This document shows, one piece after another, positions 1-11,029 of a stretch of DNA of 64,000 nt (positions are counted from its first letter, which is position 1; the number at the start of each line of letters is the position of its first letter). Source of the stretch: Callorhinus ursinus (Eukaryota > Chordata > Mammalia > Carnivora > Otariidae); NCBI RefSeq assembly GCF_003265705.1, contig NW_020313005.1, positions 18,270,097 through 18,334,096 of the forward strand. Direction: 5' to 3'. Made by a program: the position numbers and the translations under genes. The notes below the pieces were generated by a model that did not search any database, was not told where the DNA came from, and saw only the letters and a program-made list of their open reading frames with translations.

Positions 1-60
1 AATTAATAACCTTACAATAGCCTCTAAGTATTCAAGGGAAAGAAGAGTCACACATCTCTC

Positions 61-2024
61 ACTTTAAATCAAAAGCTAGAAATGATTAAGCTTAGTGGGG
101 AAGGTGTGTCAAAAGCTGACACAGGCTGAAAGTGAGGTCTCTTACACCAAACAGCCACGGTGTGAATGCAAACAAAAAGTTCTTGAAGGAAATTAAAAGT
201 GCTCTTCCAGTGATCACACAAATGATAAGAAAGCAAAACAGCCTTATTTCGGATGTAGAGAAAGTTTCAGTGGTCTGGAGAGAAGATCAAACCAATCCCA
301 ACATCCCCTTAAGCCAAGGCCTGATCAGGGGAAAGTCTTAACTCTGCTCAGTTCTATAAAGGCTGAGAGAGGTAAGGAAGCTGCAGAAGGAAAGTCTGAA
401 GCCAGCAGATTCGTTCATAAGGTTTAAGGAAAGAAGCGCTCTCTATAACATCAAAGTACAAGGCGAAGGAAGTAGCAAGTGTTGATGTAGAAGCCATGGC
501 AAGTTATCCAGAGAAGATGATGCTAAGATAATTAATGAAGGTGGGTACATTAAATAAACAACAGATTTTCAATGTAGATGAAACAGCCTTTTATGGGAAG
601 AAGGTGTCATCCAGACTTTCATAGCTAAAGAGGAGAAGTCAATGCCTGGCTTCAAAGCTTCAAAGGACAGGCTGAGTCTCTTGTTAGGGGCTAATGCAGC
701 TGCTGACTTTAAGTTGAAGCTAATGCCCCTTTACCGTCCCCCAAATCCTAGGGCCCTTAAGAATTACGCTAAATCTACTTTACCTGTGCCCTATAAATGG
801 AAAAACAAAGCTTGGATGACAGCACATCTGTTTACAACATGATTTGCTGAATATTTGAAGCCCACTATTGAGACCTTCTGCTAAGGAATAAAAGATTCCT
901 TTCAAAATACTATTGCTCACTGACAATGCACCTGGTCAGTACCTGGTCACCCAGGAGCTTTGGTAGAAATATACAGTAAGATTAATGTTGTTTTCATGCC
1001 TGCTAACACATCCATTCTGCAGCCCATGGATCAAAGAGTAATTTCAACTTTCAAGTCTTATTATTTAAGAAATACATTTCATAAGCTTATAGCCGCCATA
1101 GATGGTGGTTCCTCTGATTCATCCGGGCAAAGTAAACTGAAAATCTCCTAGGATGGATTCACTCTTCTCGATGTCATAAAGAACATCTGTGATTCATAGG
1201 AAGTAGTCAAAATATTTAAAATTAACAGGTGTTTGAAAGAAGTTGATTCCAGCCCTTATGGATGACTTTGAGGGGTTTAAGACTTTAGTGGAGGAAGTAC
1301 CTGCAGATGTGGTAGAACAGCAAGGTAGCTTGAATTAGAAATGGAGCCTGCAGTTGGGACTGCATTGTTGCAATCTCATGTAAATCTTGAACAGATGAAG
1401 AGTTGCTTCTTTTTTTTTTTAAGATTTTATTTATTCATTTGAGACACAGAGAGATACAGAGAGAGAGAGAGAGCATGAGCAGGGAGAGAGGCAAAGGGAG
1501 AGGGAGAAGCAGGCTCCCCACTGAGCCAGGAGCCCGATGTGGGGCTTGATCCCAGGACGCTGGGATCATGATCTGAGCCAAAGGCAGACACTTAACCATC
1601 TGAGCCACCCAGGTGCCCTGAAGAGTTGCTTCTTATGGATGAGCAAAGACAGTGGTTTCTTGAGAAAGAAACTGCTCTTGGTGGAGAAGCAGTGAAGATT
1701 ACTGAAGTGACAAAAAAGATTTCAAATACTACATAAGCTTAGTTGATAAAGCAGTGGCAGGGTTTGTGAAGATTGACTCTGGTTTTGCAAGTTCTACTGT
1801 GGGTAAAACGCTATCAAAGAGCATCACATGCTATAGAGAAATCATTCATGACAGGATGAGGTAATCCATGGGGCAAACTTCATTGTCTTATTTTAAGAAA
1901 TTGCTACAACCACCCAAACCTTCAGCAATCACCACACTGAATAGTCAGCAGCCATCAACATCAAGGCAAGATCCTCCACCAGCAAAAAAGATTATGAATC
2001 ACTGAAAGCTCAGATGATGATTAG
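61..2024 (+). pseudogene. Decayed Tigger1 transposase (CENP-B-like DNA-binding region plus DDE domain)
   Basis: Open fragments at 132-341, 642-842 and 960-1151 read as pieces of one pogo-type transposase, relative of the domesticated TIGD and CENP-B proteins. The helix-turn-helix part of the DNA-binding domain begins near 61. Three catalytic-type sites of the DDE domain can be traced: NVDETAF at about 571-590, TDNAPG at about 919-936, and LQPMDQ at about 1017-1035. Breaks include a Trp-to-stop change at 840-842, a stop at 1149-1151, frame changes between the fragments, a small tandem duplication of acctggtca near 929-949, and the SINE at 1411-1618. The protein cannot be functional. Sequence after the SINE (1619-2024) still follows the C-terminal coding part. 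Confidence 0.9.
1411..1618 (-). mobile_element. Carnivore tRNA-Lys SINE (SINEC), nested in Tigger1
   Basis: Inverted orientation: poly-T, then aagattttatttattcattt, a purine-rich body, the gatcatgatctgagcc segment, and the tRNA-like head complement tgagccacccaggtgcc. It is flanked by a perfect 15-bp target-site duplication, tgaagagttgcttct, at 1396-1410 and 1619-1633. The insertion is therefore younger than the Tigger1 copy and came by LINE-type retrotransposition. Confidence 0.97.
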
Positions 2025-2333
2025 CACTTTTTATCAATGAAGTATTTTTTTAATTAAGGTATATACATTGTTTTTGTTAGATCTAATGCTATTCCACATT
2101 TAATAGACTATAGCCTAGTGTAAACATAACTTTTATGTTATGCACTGGGAAACCAAAAAATTGATTTGACTTACTTTATTGCAATACCTGCTTTTTTGTG
2201 GAGGTCTGGACTGAATCTACAATATCACCAAAGTGTGCCTGTATGTGAATTACATCTCAATCAAGCTTTTTAAAAATAATTGAGGAAGAGTTAGCCAAGC
2301 AATAAACTGGGACAGGAGGAGTAAAAACCCCTT

Positions 2334-2490
2334 CTACTCAAATTGTGGTCCACAGACTAATGGTCAGCATCACTTGGAAGATTGTTGGAAATGCAAATTT
2401 TGGTCCCCACCCTAGATCTATGAAATCATATTCTGCATACTGATCAGTTACCCAGTTATTCATATGCAAATTATAGTTTGAGAAACACTG
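2334..2490 (-). mobile_element. MER5A-like nonautonomous hAT-Charlie element
   Basis: The right end reads, as complement, cagtgtttctcaaact, and the left part contains tgtggtccacagacta and a central ggaaatgcaaattttggtcc. These match the inverted ends and middle of MER5A as I recall it. It has no coding capacity and about the full family length. Strand follows the usual consensus orientation. Confidence 0.8.
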
Positions 2491-2529
2491 ATCTAGATAA
2501 ACAGTGAATGAGGGTCAAGGCTCTGTCGT

Positions 2530-3180
2530 GGGAAAGATATACCAACATATTATTATATTGGAGGGACTGAGAGAAGCCTGTGTGGTTTAGCATGGAAGAG
2601 AGGGAGAAATGACACGGGGATTAATGGGGAGAGATAAACAGAGAGCATATTTTTCAGGGCCTTATAGTTAGAGTATGAAGTTTGGATTTCACTGCAATTG
2701 GGAAGGATCAAAAGGTTTAAGCAAAGGAGGGACATCATGACACTTGCTGCTATGTGGAATATTAATTGGGAAGCAGCAAATGTAGAAATTCAGAGACTAG
2801 TTTGTTGTTGGGCAGAAAGATGTTTGTGCTTTGAACTAAGATGATGGTAGGGGAGATGGAGAGAAGATGATTACAAGATATATTTTGAAGGTTCACAAGA
2901 CTTGCTGATGATTAAATATGGATGGTAGAGGAAAGGACTCCCGGGTGTTCAGCATGGACACTTGAATGTATGCCAGTACCATTTACTGACAGTGACGACT
3001 GGGTGGGATGGGGAAGAGGTATAGAGTACAGATCTCAAGGAGAGAGATGGATGTGTGAATCTAGAACTCAAGGTGTTTGAGCTGGAGATATAACTGTGGG
3101 AGTCATTAACACAAAGATGCTATGTAAATGAGATCACCTAGGAGAGTATAGAGAATGCAAAGCAATGCTAAAATAAGCAG
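2530..3180 (-). mobile_element. L2 LINE fragment (degenerate 3' region)
   Basis: Phrases such as agggccttatagttagagta, ggagggacatcatgac, gagctggagatataa and gggagtcattaacacaaaga follow the reverse complement of the mammalian L2 3' region. No reading frame survives. Edges are approximate. Confidence 0.65.
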
Positions 3181-3785
3181 AAAAGGTTAATTCACTATCT
3201 GATTGTTAAGCCAGAAAAGTGCTATGAACTCTATAGGGAGTAGATCTCTATTGACACTCATCTTCTAGGAACCTACAATCTAAGGAAGCATTGATATAGA
3301 AGATAGACTGGCTTTGGGGGAAGGACATTATTCAGCATATTTAATAATTGGTAAGGTCTGGCACTAACCACAAAGGCCAGGCTCTGGCCATGACACCGTA
3401 CGGCCCTGGAACCCCCCTGCCTCCTACTTCCACTGTTTAGAAGGGTAGGTAGATAAAGGAAAAGTTGAGATGGGTAGGTTCAATGTGACAGGGCAGTAGA
3501 GGACACTCAAGGAACTCTGGACAGTCTATTCACCAAGCCACATGGAAGTATTTCAATATTTTAACAACTGTGATAGCCATCCTGGTGCAGCCTGGCTGAA
3601 TAGCAATACAGAGGACTGAGAGAATAAGAAAGTATTTTAATTAATGAAGTGACCTAAAAAACAAAAATGGACCATAGAGATGCTCAATTAATTTCTTTGT
3701 AAATCTAAATCATAGTTTTTATTAGTAAAAAATAAATTGTTTGTACCTCTACTGTCACTCTTCTGTCCTGTGTTTTGAACTATAG
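3181..3785. other. Unassigned intergenic sequence
   Basis: AT-rich unique-looking sequence with no convincing reading frame, splice-bounded exon or recognised repeat. Confidence 0.5.
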
Positions 3786-3789
3786 CATG

Positions 3790-3925
3790 TTGTTTAGATG
3801 CTTGTTGATCCTTAGAGCAAGGACCATGTCTCACACCTGTTCTGTATTCAAGTAGTATTTAGCTCAGCATTCCACAAGCATTGCATGTACAAGTCTCAGG
3901 AAGGGTTTTTTGAATAAATGGATAA
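3790..3925 (+). mobile_element. L2 LINE 3' end fragment
   Basis: Contains agcaaggaccatgtctcaca, tagctcagcattcc and a tail ttgaataaatggataaat, the layout of the L2 3' terminus. Diverged. Confidence 0.6.
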
Positions 3926-4148
3926 ATATCTGATGACTCTCAATAAGTAGGAGTAAAACTGAGGTCAGATGAAGCCATCCTGTCATGTCAACTAGTCAGA
4001 CACAGGCCACAAGTTCAATATCAGAAACTTATAGTTGGAAGAGACCTTGTATATCACCAAAGACATTGGTTTTCACACTGTACTCTAGGACTCCCCACAG
4101 AATCAGACCTCCAGGCTTCCTGGTGGTGGCTTTAGAAAAGGGGAGGGG

Positions 4149-4372
4149 AGGGACGCCTGGGTGGCTCCGTTGGTTAAGTGCCCCACTTGTGATTTCTGTT
4201 CAGGTCATGATCTCATGGGCCATGAGATCAGGCCATGCGCTGGGCCCTGCATCAGGCTCCGCACTTGGGGGGAGACTGCTTGAGATTCCTTCCCTCTCCT
4301 TCTGCCCCTTGCCCCACTTGCTTGCATGGGTTCTTTCTCTCTGTAAAAATTAATTAATTAATTAATTAAAAA
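4149..4372 (+). mobile_element. Carnivore tRNA-Lys SINE (SINEC), older copy
   Basis: Head gggacgcctgggtggctc, then caggtcatgatctcatgg, a CT-rich body and a TTAA-repeat/poly-A tail. An imperfect target-site duplication built on aggggaggga lies before (about 4140-4152) and after (about 4382-4392). It is more diverged than the copies at 18.3 and 36.2 kb. Confidence 0.92.
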
Positions 4373-4379
4373 AAAAAAA
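4345..4379. repeat. (TTAA)n and poly-A tail of the preceding SINE
   Basis: Five ttaa units are followed by a run of twelve A. This is the expanded 3' tail of the SINE and not an independent element. Confidence 0.85.
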
Positions 4380-4549
4380 GAAGAGGGGAGGGAAACTGGT
4401 TTGAGGTTTGAGGCAATTTGATCCCCTGATCTTTACCCAGAGAAACAATTTTATCTGCTCCCAAATGAGATTTCATTAAAACAAATGGTATGATTATCTA
4501 TTTTTAAAAATAAACATTTAAATTAAAAGATTAAAAATCATGCTCTAAT

Positions 4550-4640
4550 ATAAATTACTCTATTTTTCATCATTAAACTGAGACCCAGAGAAGTTGAATA
4601 ATAATGGCAAAATTACATCGTTAGTCTGTAAGAGAGAGGG
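4550..4640 (-). mobile_element. MIR SINE fragment
   Basis: Contains the inverted MIR core pattern: ctctatttttcatcattaaa, ctgagacccagagaagttga and cgttagtctgtaagag. Diverged and partial. Confidence 0.55.
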
Positions 4641-4649
4641 ATCTCATGG

Positions 4650-6165
4650 GCATCACCATGCATCTGACTAAGAGACCACTGGGCTGTAAAAGCTATCCAA
4701 GCTGAATCAGAGCTTGAGGCTGATAGGGTGGGTTCTGTCCCTCTCAGATCCCATCCTGTCCCTGGAGACTTACCCAAGTACAGGAAAAACTTAATACTGA
4801 GAAAGAATCAGAGAGCTGCCCTATCCCAAGTCCCGAACTTGGAATCTATTAAAACCCAGCTCTGAATTTTACTGGGCATGAGGATCTTCAAAGAACTCCA
4901 TCCTGCCCAGAAGCTGATGGGTGAATCAGCTGACCCCTGATCCTAAGTTAAGTCATTATTCAGAAATATAAACCATTTAGAAGTATACCTCAAGGTAACT
5001 CCTGGTTTCACAGGGAAAAGCTGATGAATGTCTGCGTAGAAGAGTAGCCACACTTTGAGTTTGGCAGGGATTGCAGGCCCTTTACACTGAGGCTTTGTTT
5101 CTCCTTGTGTCTGGACCAGCAAATGCATTTCCAACCCTCTCTTCTTTCAACCCATAAGTACTGGTCAATGGTCAAGTTGCTTTCTTGGCAACTGACATAA
5201 TAAATGTAGGCAGGATATTTACATTCCTTATTATATGTTTTAAAATTTCTTTGGCAAAAGAACCATAAATGCAAAGTAATAGTATGACTGGGAGGCAGGG
5301 GACCATAATTAAAATCCCTTTTTGTTTTTTAAATGGCTTTATTAAAATGCTTGGGAAACCCGCGACACAAAGCAACAGCCAAAACCCCTTTGCTGCTAAA
5401 TGGAATGAAATGGATTTTTCAAATGTCATGCTAGTATCCACTTAATAATACATTTTCCTATAGACAGGACAATAATATATATTTTAATCACTTTTCTACA
5501 GGCAAATAGACTGCACAGGAGCTGCCCTTCACTGGCACTTGGAAATTATGAATTTTTCAATAACCTTTTCTATTATTCATCCTGTGTTATTCCGTAACAT
5601 TTCTGCATGAGGAATGTGCTTCACAGACACTTTATGAATCTCTTCTATTATTTATTAAACAGCAAGGTGTCCCCCCACAACCCTCACCCCAATCCCCCAG
5701 AGAAGGCTGTTTGGAGGGGGGGGTCCAAACATGTACAGCTACATCCTGGGTTATTAATAATTTCATATCTATAAGAGATGCAGATTGAGCAGCTTCCTCC
5801 GTGTAGTTCAAGTTGGGCTGCCAGAGGTTTGTTGGCTCAGAGAGGAGATATGTACTGTATGGGAGGAGGCAAGGAGGATAATCAGCCTGAGCCAGTCCCT
5901 GCTTACAGCAATTGGTGTCTATAGTCTGGACTCCTAAACTGCACTATTCCAGAAGGAAGGCCTCTTTTGGGAGTATCACTCTGACCAGGAAGACAGGATT
6001 CCTGAGATTCGTTCTCTGCTACAGATACAGGATTTGACTTGGGGAAACCTCAGTTTTTCATTATTCCTCCCCCACCTCACCATCAATATTTTCTTTCCCT
6101 GGATAACTTCAACTCCCCGAACACAGGAGCCCCTCCTACCAGGTGCTTCCATAATGTGTCTTTCC
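4650..6165. other. Unique intergenic sequence; 5210-5660 looks like a conserved noncoding block
   Basis: No exon or recognised repeat. The part 5210-5660 is AT-rich, free of obvious repeats, and rich in TAAT/ATTA-type and TTTAAA words; this texture is typical of conserved noncoding DNA, though only an alignment can show it. A G8 run lies near 5716 and a C-rich stretch at 5668-5700. Confidence 0.4.
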
Positions 6166-6169
6166 TATT

Positions 6170-6312
6170 ACAGCATTTGTCACGGTATCATTTCATTGTT
6201 GTGAGTCATCTTAGGGAGGCACAGCATCTTTATTGCTCTCCATTATAACTCCAGTGCCTAGATATATGCTTGGCACAAAGTAGATATTCAATAACTATTT
6301 AGAATGATTGGA
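6170..6312 (+). mobile_element. L2 LINE 3' end fragment
   Basis: The phrase ctccagtgcctagatatatg followed by cttggcacaaagtagatatt and caataactatttagaatgat matches the L2 3' terminus. Confidence 0.7.
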
Positions 6313-6344
6313 TAGATTTACAAATGATATGACCAATCAAATGC

Positions 6345-6765
6345 TCCTCTCCAAAGTGGCTGTTAAGAGGTCTAAAAGATGCTAAGGACCTATGTGGCAG
6401 AACTATTTATCACTCATAGGCTTCCATATATTTCCAGGTCCCTTTGAAGTTAGGAAGGATCACGTGACCAGTTCTTGTCAATGGATGGGCATAGATGTGG
6501 CGTGGAAAACCAGTGAGGTATGTGGCTGTCCAGCTCTCTCTTCTGTTGCTCTGGTGTTAGTGGAGACCATGTGTTCCAGATAACATGGTTTCAAGATGGC
6601 AGAGTCTCCAATCTGCTTCAATCACTGAGTGACTAATGTTGAGAAGAGTTCCCCCACACCACACATGTGTGCATGTGCACTCACATACACACCTATCTTT
6701 GTTAAGCCACTGGGATGTAGGTGTTAATTTGTTACTGCAACATAATCTTGACTAACATAACCTAT
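6345..6765 (+). mobile_element. Old LTR-like or MaLR-type interspersed repeat, family not assigned
   Basis: Ends in gttaagccactgggatgtag and gtttgttactgcaacata-like text (from about 6702), a pattern seen at the 3' end of several ancient mammalian LTR-type repeats. Earlier text (atgtggcagaact, ggcatagatgtgg) fits the same class. I cannot name the family from memory, and no coding remains. Confidence 0.4.
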
Positions 6766-6779
6766 ATATAAACAGAATA

Positions 6780-8166
6780 GTACAGAAAGAGAAATGTGCT
6801 GGAGGGGATTAGTTGTGTCATTACTAGTCTATTTTCTTTATTATTTCTGGACGCTTCCACTCTGAAACATGAGAATTTGCCAGAATATTACCATCTGATG
6901 CCACAGCTAAGAGAGAAGGCAGTTCTGGAAAAGCTTCTAGAACTCTGGCAATGTGACACACCCCTACTATTCCTTTGAGAAACGCCTGCAAAAAATATTT
7001 GCTAAGGTAACTCTCCTGCCTCCAATAAGCTAGTGAATTGTCAGTCCCTGACATACCTATTTCCTCCACTTACAGCCTGGAGATGGCAAGGTTGAGATCA
7101 GCCCCCAGCAGAACATGAACATGTCTCATCAGTGGTGCTCCAAAGAGCAGAACTTGATCACAGCCAAAGGGGTGGAGGCATAGAGCCCCAAGCCACCCAG
7201 TTCTGTGGCTTGTCTTTCTGGGCCATTTCCTGATAGGCTGTGCAATTTTTCTGTGCACCTGTGCAAATGGACTCTTTTGAATTTATCTGAAATTTGTTTT
7301 CCTAAAGTTAATGATAAAGGATATCAATAATGATGTGGCTACTTTATACCAGGAGATTTATGCATACTCAAGTCATCCATATGCCAACCTTAGGAAGTAA
7401 GACATTTTGATGGAATGTTTTCCCTGCTTGCTTTCCTGCCTCATCTTCTTCAATCTGAGAACAGCATGAAAAGTGGAATAATTTTTTTCTGGAGACCACT
7501 GAGTGCAAAGCTCAGGAGGCTGGAACATTACCTTCAAAGTCAACTCTAAAGGAAAGGGTGCAGGGTAAGGGCAATTCATACAGAAGTAGGAGACAAGACT
7601 CCCTGACCTCAGGACTGGAATGTCCAGTTGGGGTAAAAGAGGGTCCCTGCCTGGGGAATGGAGGGGCTCAAGTGAATGGATGGTCTGGGAAGTGCTGAAG
7701 GCAGCCTCTGCAGATGCTTCATCACCAATCTGGGCAGGAAAGGAGTGAGAGTGGAGGCATTGAGAAGCAGGGAGAGAAGAAGAGAGGGGAAGGGGAGGGG
7801 AAAGAGGAGGAGAGGGGAAGGGCGAGAGAGAGGAAGAGAAAGCAATAGATGGCTGAAACCTCCTATGTGTCATTAAAGGGACCCCTAAATTTCCTGAAGA
7901 CCCAAACTGAGCCTCAAATCAGCCACGGTTCTAGTCCCAGGGGGAAAGCGGATGGAGTATCAGGGCTGCACCATAGGGATGCAGGTGGAAGACCTACGTG
8001 GGCTTGCCCCTCCATGGTGTTTCCAGACATCTCTCCTATTCCCATGGGTTTACCAAAACCCCAAATGAGTACCTTGTTCCCCTCCCAGCTAGCAGAGTGC
8101 AGGGGAAGGAGAGGGAGGGGAGGACATGTGGAAGTAAGCAGAGGAAGAAAACCCAGGAGGGTTTTG
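6780..8166. other. Unassigned sequence with a GA-rich tract at 7735-7850
   Basis: No exon supported. The purine-rich low-complexity tract creates long empty frames on both strands, for example 7373-7873 on the minus strand, which I read as chance. Confidence 0.5.
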
Positions 8167-8348
8167 GGCCAAATTCTGCTTCTTGTCTATTTTTGTAAAT
8201 AAAGTTTTATTGGAACCCAGCCATTGTCATTTATTTACCTCTGTTGCCAACATGGTTGAATTAAGTATTTGCAGTAGAGGCCTATAGCCTCAAAGCCCAA
8301 AATATTCGTAAACTGGCTCTTTAGAGAAAATGTCTGTTGATCCCTGGA
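8167..8348 (-). mobile_element. Nonautonomous hAT-Charlie element (MER class)
   Basis: Contains tttttgtaaataaagtttta followed by ttggaacccagccattgtca, then caaagcccaaaatattcgta and ggctctttagagaaaatgtc, closing with gatccctgg. This is a common mammalian hAT family whose full unit is about this length. The exact MER number was not recalled with certainty. Confidence 0.72.
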
Positions 8349-9555
8349 CTCTCACTTAAATAATAATCTTGACTTTGCCAGAAGAAGCCATACAAACATT
8401 TGTGTGAACTGAGTATAATTGGAGGTATCTGGATCAAGATTCCCTACCATCCAGGGAAACAAGGAGCTGTGGTCAAGAACCCTTCTGAGTTCAACAGAGA
8501 GTCCTATTGTTCAATGGCAGGAGGGAGATGCAGTCACCAGGTGGTACTCTCCTCTCCTCATGACAGGAGCTGAGGCTCGGGGGACCAGTGGATGCTGAAG
8601 GCAAAGGGACCCAGCTTCTAAAAGAGACATGTCCATCCCATCCAGGCGTGGTCTCCAGTGCATTATGTCCCAGTGAACTTTTGTTCTCCTGGATGGGCAG
8701 GACTACCTAGCTTCTTTCTATGGCTTGTTGTTCAGCGCAAGCGAACCACGTGGGTCAATTCCATCTCTGAATCTTCTCTGAAGTATGTGGGGTTTGCTTT
8801 TGAGCTCTTCCTGAGCTACTCTTGCCTCCCTCCCAGCCCCTCATTCCAGACAGAGTCCCTACTAGTTTCAAATAGGAGATAGGGAGGTTTGATGTGATGT
8901 GCCTTCTCTGTCACCCCCCAAACTCCATGCATGCACAGCCCGTCCTAGGGGCTCATGAAGGGAGTGTCCTGGGAAACAACACAGCCCTCTGTTCTTTCAT
9001 CTCAGCCAAGCCTCCTCCACAGTCAGCAGCTCTCCAAATATCATTTATTTATGTGGGCTTCAGAGGGAGGGGGGACACAGCCACTAGAGACGGAGATGTC
9101 ATTTGCGAAATAATAATAGTGTCCCAGCCGATGAGACGCAAACACCCCCGGGGTCAATCTTGCTAAATGATACATCTTTTTTAACTATTTAACTTGTGAA
9201 GATACATGAGCAGAGCACTTAGACTAATTTCAGGGTCTTTTCTTCCCTCTGTATGAAATGCTCAGCCCTCTTGAATGTAGAATCTGTATTCCTAATTGGA
9301 TCTCATCAAAGCTTTCTCGTTGTCTTCAGCTGGTGGCGGCACATTGAGATGTGGAGGGAGGGGGCAGATACCAGCAAGTGATCAGCTGGTGGACCGTGTC
9401 TGGCCTGTGGCTCTGGGAGCCCATCTGCCCCTTGCAGAGCCTAAACAGAGAAGCAAGTCTCATGCTGCCACTCAGCTGAGCCATCCACCCTCCTTCAAGT
9501 CACTGTCCTTACTTTTAAAATGTCAAAACAGCAATGGTATTAAGAACCCCCTTTA
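8349..9555. other. Unique intergenic sequence; 9030-9210 is a candidate conserved block
   Basis: No exon supported. From about 9030 the sequence holds tatcatttatttatg, gaaataataatag, gctaaatgatacat and taactatttaact words in non-repeat DNA. Confidence 0.35.
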
Positions 9556-9559
9556 ATTG

Positions 9560-9780
9560 AAGGATTATTGTGTATTAGACACTGAGTTACACATTCTGCA
9601 TGCATTTTGTGATTGATTTGAGTCCAATAAAATCCTCTAACTAGGCTTTATTAGCCTAGTTTTATAAATAAGAAAATGAAAGCACAGAGAGGTTGAACAA
9701 ATGGCTCAAATACACACAGCTAGTGAGTGTCTGAGTAGGGACAGAACATCAGGAAGAGGAGTGATGTTTAGAGTATGGAA
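9560..9780 (-). mobile_element. MIR SINE
   Basis: Reverse-complement MIR layout: attagacactgagttacaca, then agttttataaataagaaaat, aagcacagagaggttgaaca and acacagctagtgagtg. A palindrome-like gctttattagcctag lies in the middle. Confidence 0.72.
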
Positions 9781-9812
9781 TGGTCCTCCCTTAATACAGC
9801 TTGTCTCAGTCT

Positions 9813-10012
9813 TTTTTTTTTTTTAAGATTTTATTTATTTATTTGACAGAAAGAGACACAGCGAGAGCAGGAACACAAGTAGGGGGAGTGCGACAGGGAG
9901 AAACAGGCTTCCCGCCGAGCAGGGAGCCCAACACAGGGCTCAATCCCAGGACCCTGAGATCATGACCTGAGCCAAAGGCAGACGCTTAATGACTGAGCCA
10001 CCCAGGCGCCCC
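9813..10012 (-). mobile_element. Carnivore tRNA-Lys SINE (SINEC)
   Basis: Poly-T, aagattttatttatttattt, gacagaaagagacacagcga body, atcatgacctgagcc, and head complement gactgagccacccaggcgcc. The target-site duplication is gcttgtctcagtctt (9799-9813) versus gcttgtcttggtctt (10013-10027), 13 of 15 matching. Confidence 0.97.
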
Positions 10013-10193
10013 GCTTGTCTTGGTCTTAATGAAGATCAACAAGCCAGAGCCCATTCGGTTCCTTCTACCCCCCGCCCCCCTTCAGAAGAGTGCACTATTT
10101 TCCTCGGCAAGAGGATTGCTACCAGTCTTTCTCAAACTAGTAAACATACTGTCTGTTATAGATAGAACATAAGAGCATCATATAAAACTTGGA
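10013..10193. other. Spacer between two oppositely oriented SINEs
   Basis: Unique sequence of 181 bases between the minus-strand SINE ending at 10012 and the plus-strand SINE starting at 10194. It holds a C-rich patch near 10070. Confidence 0.7.
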
Positions 10194-10370
10194 GGGCGCC
10201 TGGGTGGCTCAGATGGTTAAGCATCTGCCTTCAGCTCAGGTCATGATCCCAGGGTCCTGGGATCGACCCGCATTGGGCTCCCTGCTCCTTGGGAGCCTGC
10301 TTCTCCCTCTGCCTCTCTCTCTCTCTGTCTCTCATGAATAAATAAATAAAATCTTTAAAAAAAAAAAAAA
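10194..10370 (+). mobile_element. Carnivore tRNA-Lys SINE (SINEC)
   Basis: Head gggcgcctgggtggctcaga, ggtcatgatcccagggtcct, a CT microsatellite, aataaataaataaaatcttt and poly-A. A near-perfect target duplication of the form aaaacttg(g)aggg lies at about 10185-10197 and 10367-10379. Confidence 0.97.
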
Positions 10371-10750
10371 CTTGAGGGAAAGGACCACAAGGATGTCTAC
10401 TTATAATTCTCCCCCAACACAAACACTATTAGTACTTGGACAGGTACAGGACAACTTTGTGTAGATAGCAAAAATCTACAGGACATACCAGAATTTCTCT
10501 CCCAAATCTTTTAGAGCGCCAAATTAAACAACATGTAAATGGACTACAGGTATGGATTTTTTTTCTTGAATCTAATTGTCATGAGATATATACCCTGAAG
10601 TGTCCTGTTTTCTAATTTTGTCTATAGCAACCAAAATTATGTATCTAAAGGCAAAGAATTTTCTATATTACTCAGAAACAAGAATATATAAGGCCAGGGC
10701 ATAGGATTTAGCAATTGCCAAACAGCAACCTCACTGAAGAAATATCAACC
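10371..10750. other. Unassigned AT-rich sequence
   Basis: No reading frame or recognised repeat. Confidence 0.5.
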
Positions 10751-10754
10751 TTCT

Positions 10755-11000
10755 GAATACATTTATTCTTAACAAACATGTGTAGAAGATCCACTAGGTG
10801 TTGGGCACTATGCTAGGTGCCAAAGGAAGAAAAGGAAATAAGACATAAACCTTGCCCTGAAGGATCTTATAACCTAGTAGCAGAGAGATGGATGAACAGA
10901 TGATTGTAAAACGATATTGTAAGTGCAGAGATTGAGTGTGCCCAGAAACATAGATAAACATGCAACACCAAACAAAATACAATAAAGCACTAAGTGTTTT
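10755..11000 (-). mobile_element. L2 LINE 3' end fragment
   Basis: Reads as reverse-complement L2: ccactaggtgttgggcacta, tgctaggtgccaaaggaaga, ccttgccctgaaggatctta and agatggatgaacagatgatt. Confidence 0.72.
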
Positions 11001-11029
11001 GGAACTAGATAGTGTTTGTTTTAAACCCT

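Larger units (their letters stand above)
1..2241 (+). mobile_element. Tigger1 DNA transposon (Tc1/mariner-pogo class), 5' end outside window, interrupted by a SINE
   Basis: From the first base the sequence follows the Tigger1 consensus as I recall it: the transposase region, then the 3' noncoding part, then a terminal inverted repeat ending near 2241 in gtgtgcctgta. The matching 5' inverted repeat is not in the window, so the element runs off the left edge. A carnivore SINE (1411-1618) sits inside it; removing the SINE and one copy of its duplication restores continuous Tigger1 sequence. Tigger elements moved by cut-and-paste into TA sites early in placental evolution, and many substitutions and stops agree with that age. 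The family call is firm; the right edge is good to a few bases. Confidence 0.94.

Noticed and set aside
7373..7873. 166-codon open frame on the minus strand, with overlapping frames on both strands
   Set aside because: It runs over a GA-rich low-complexity tract; the peptide is Ser/Pro/Leu-rich with no domain, and opposite-strand frames are open too.
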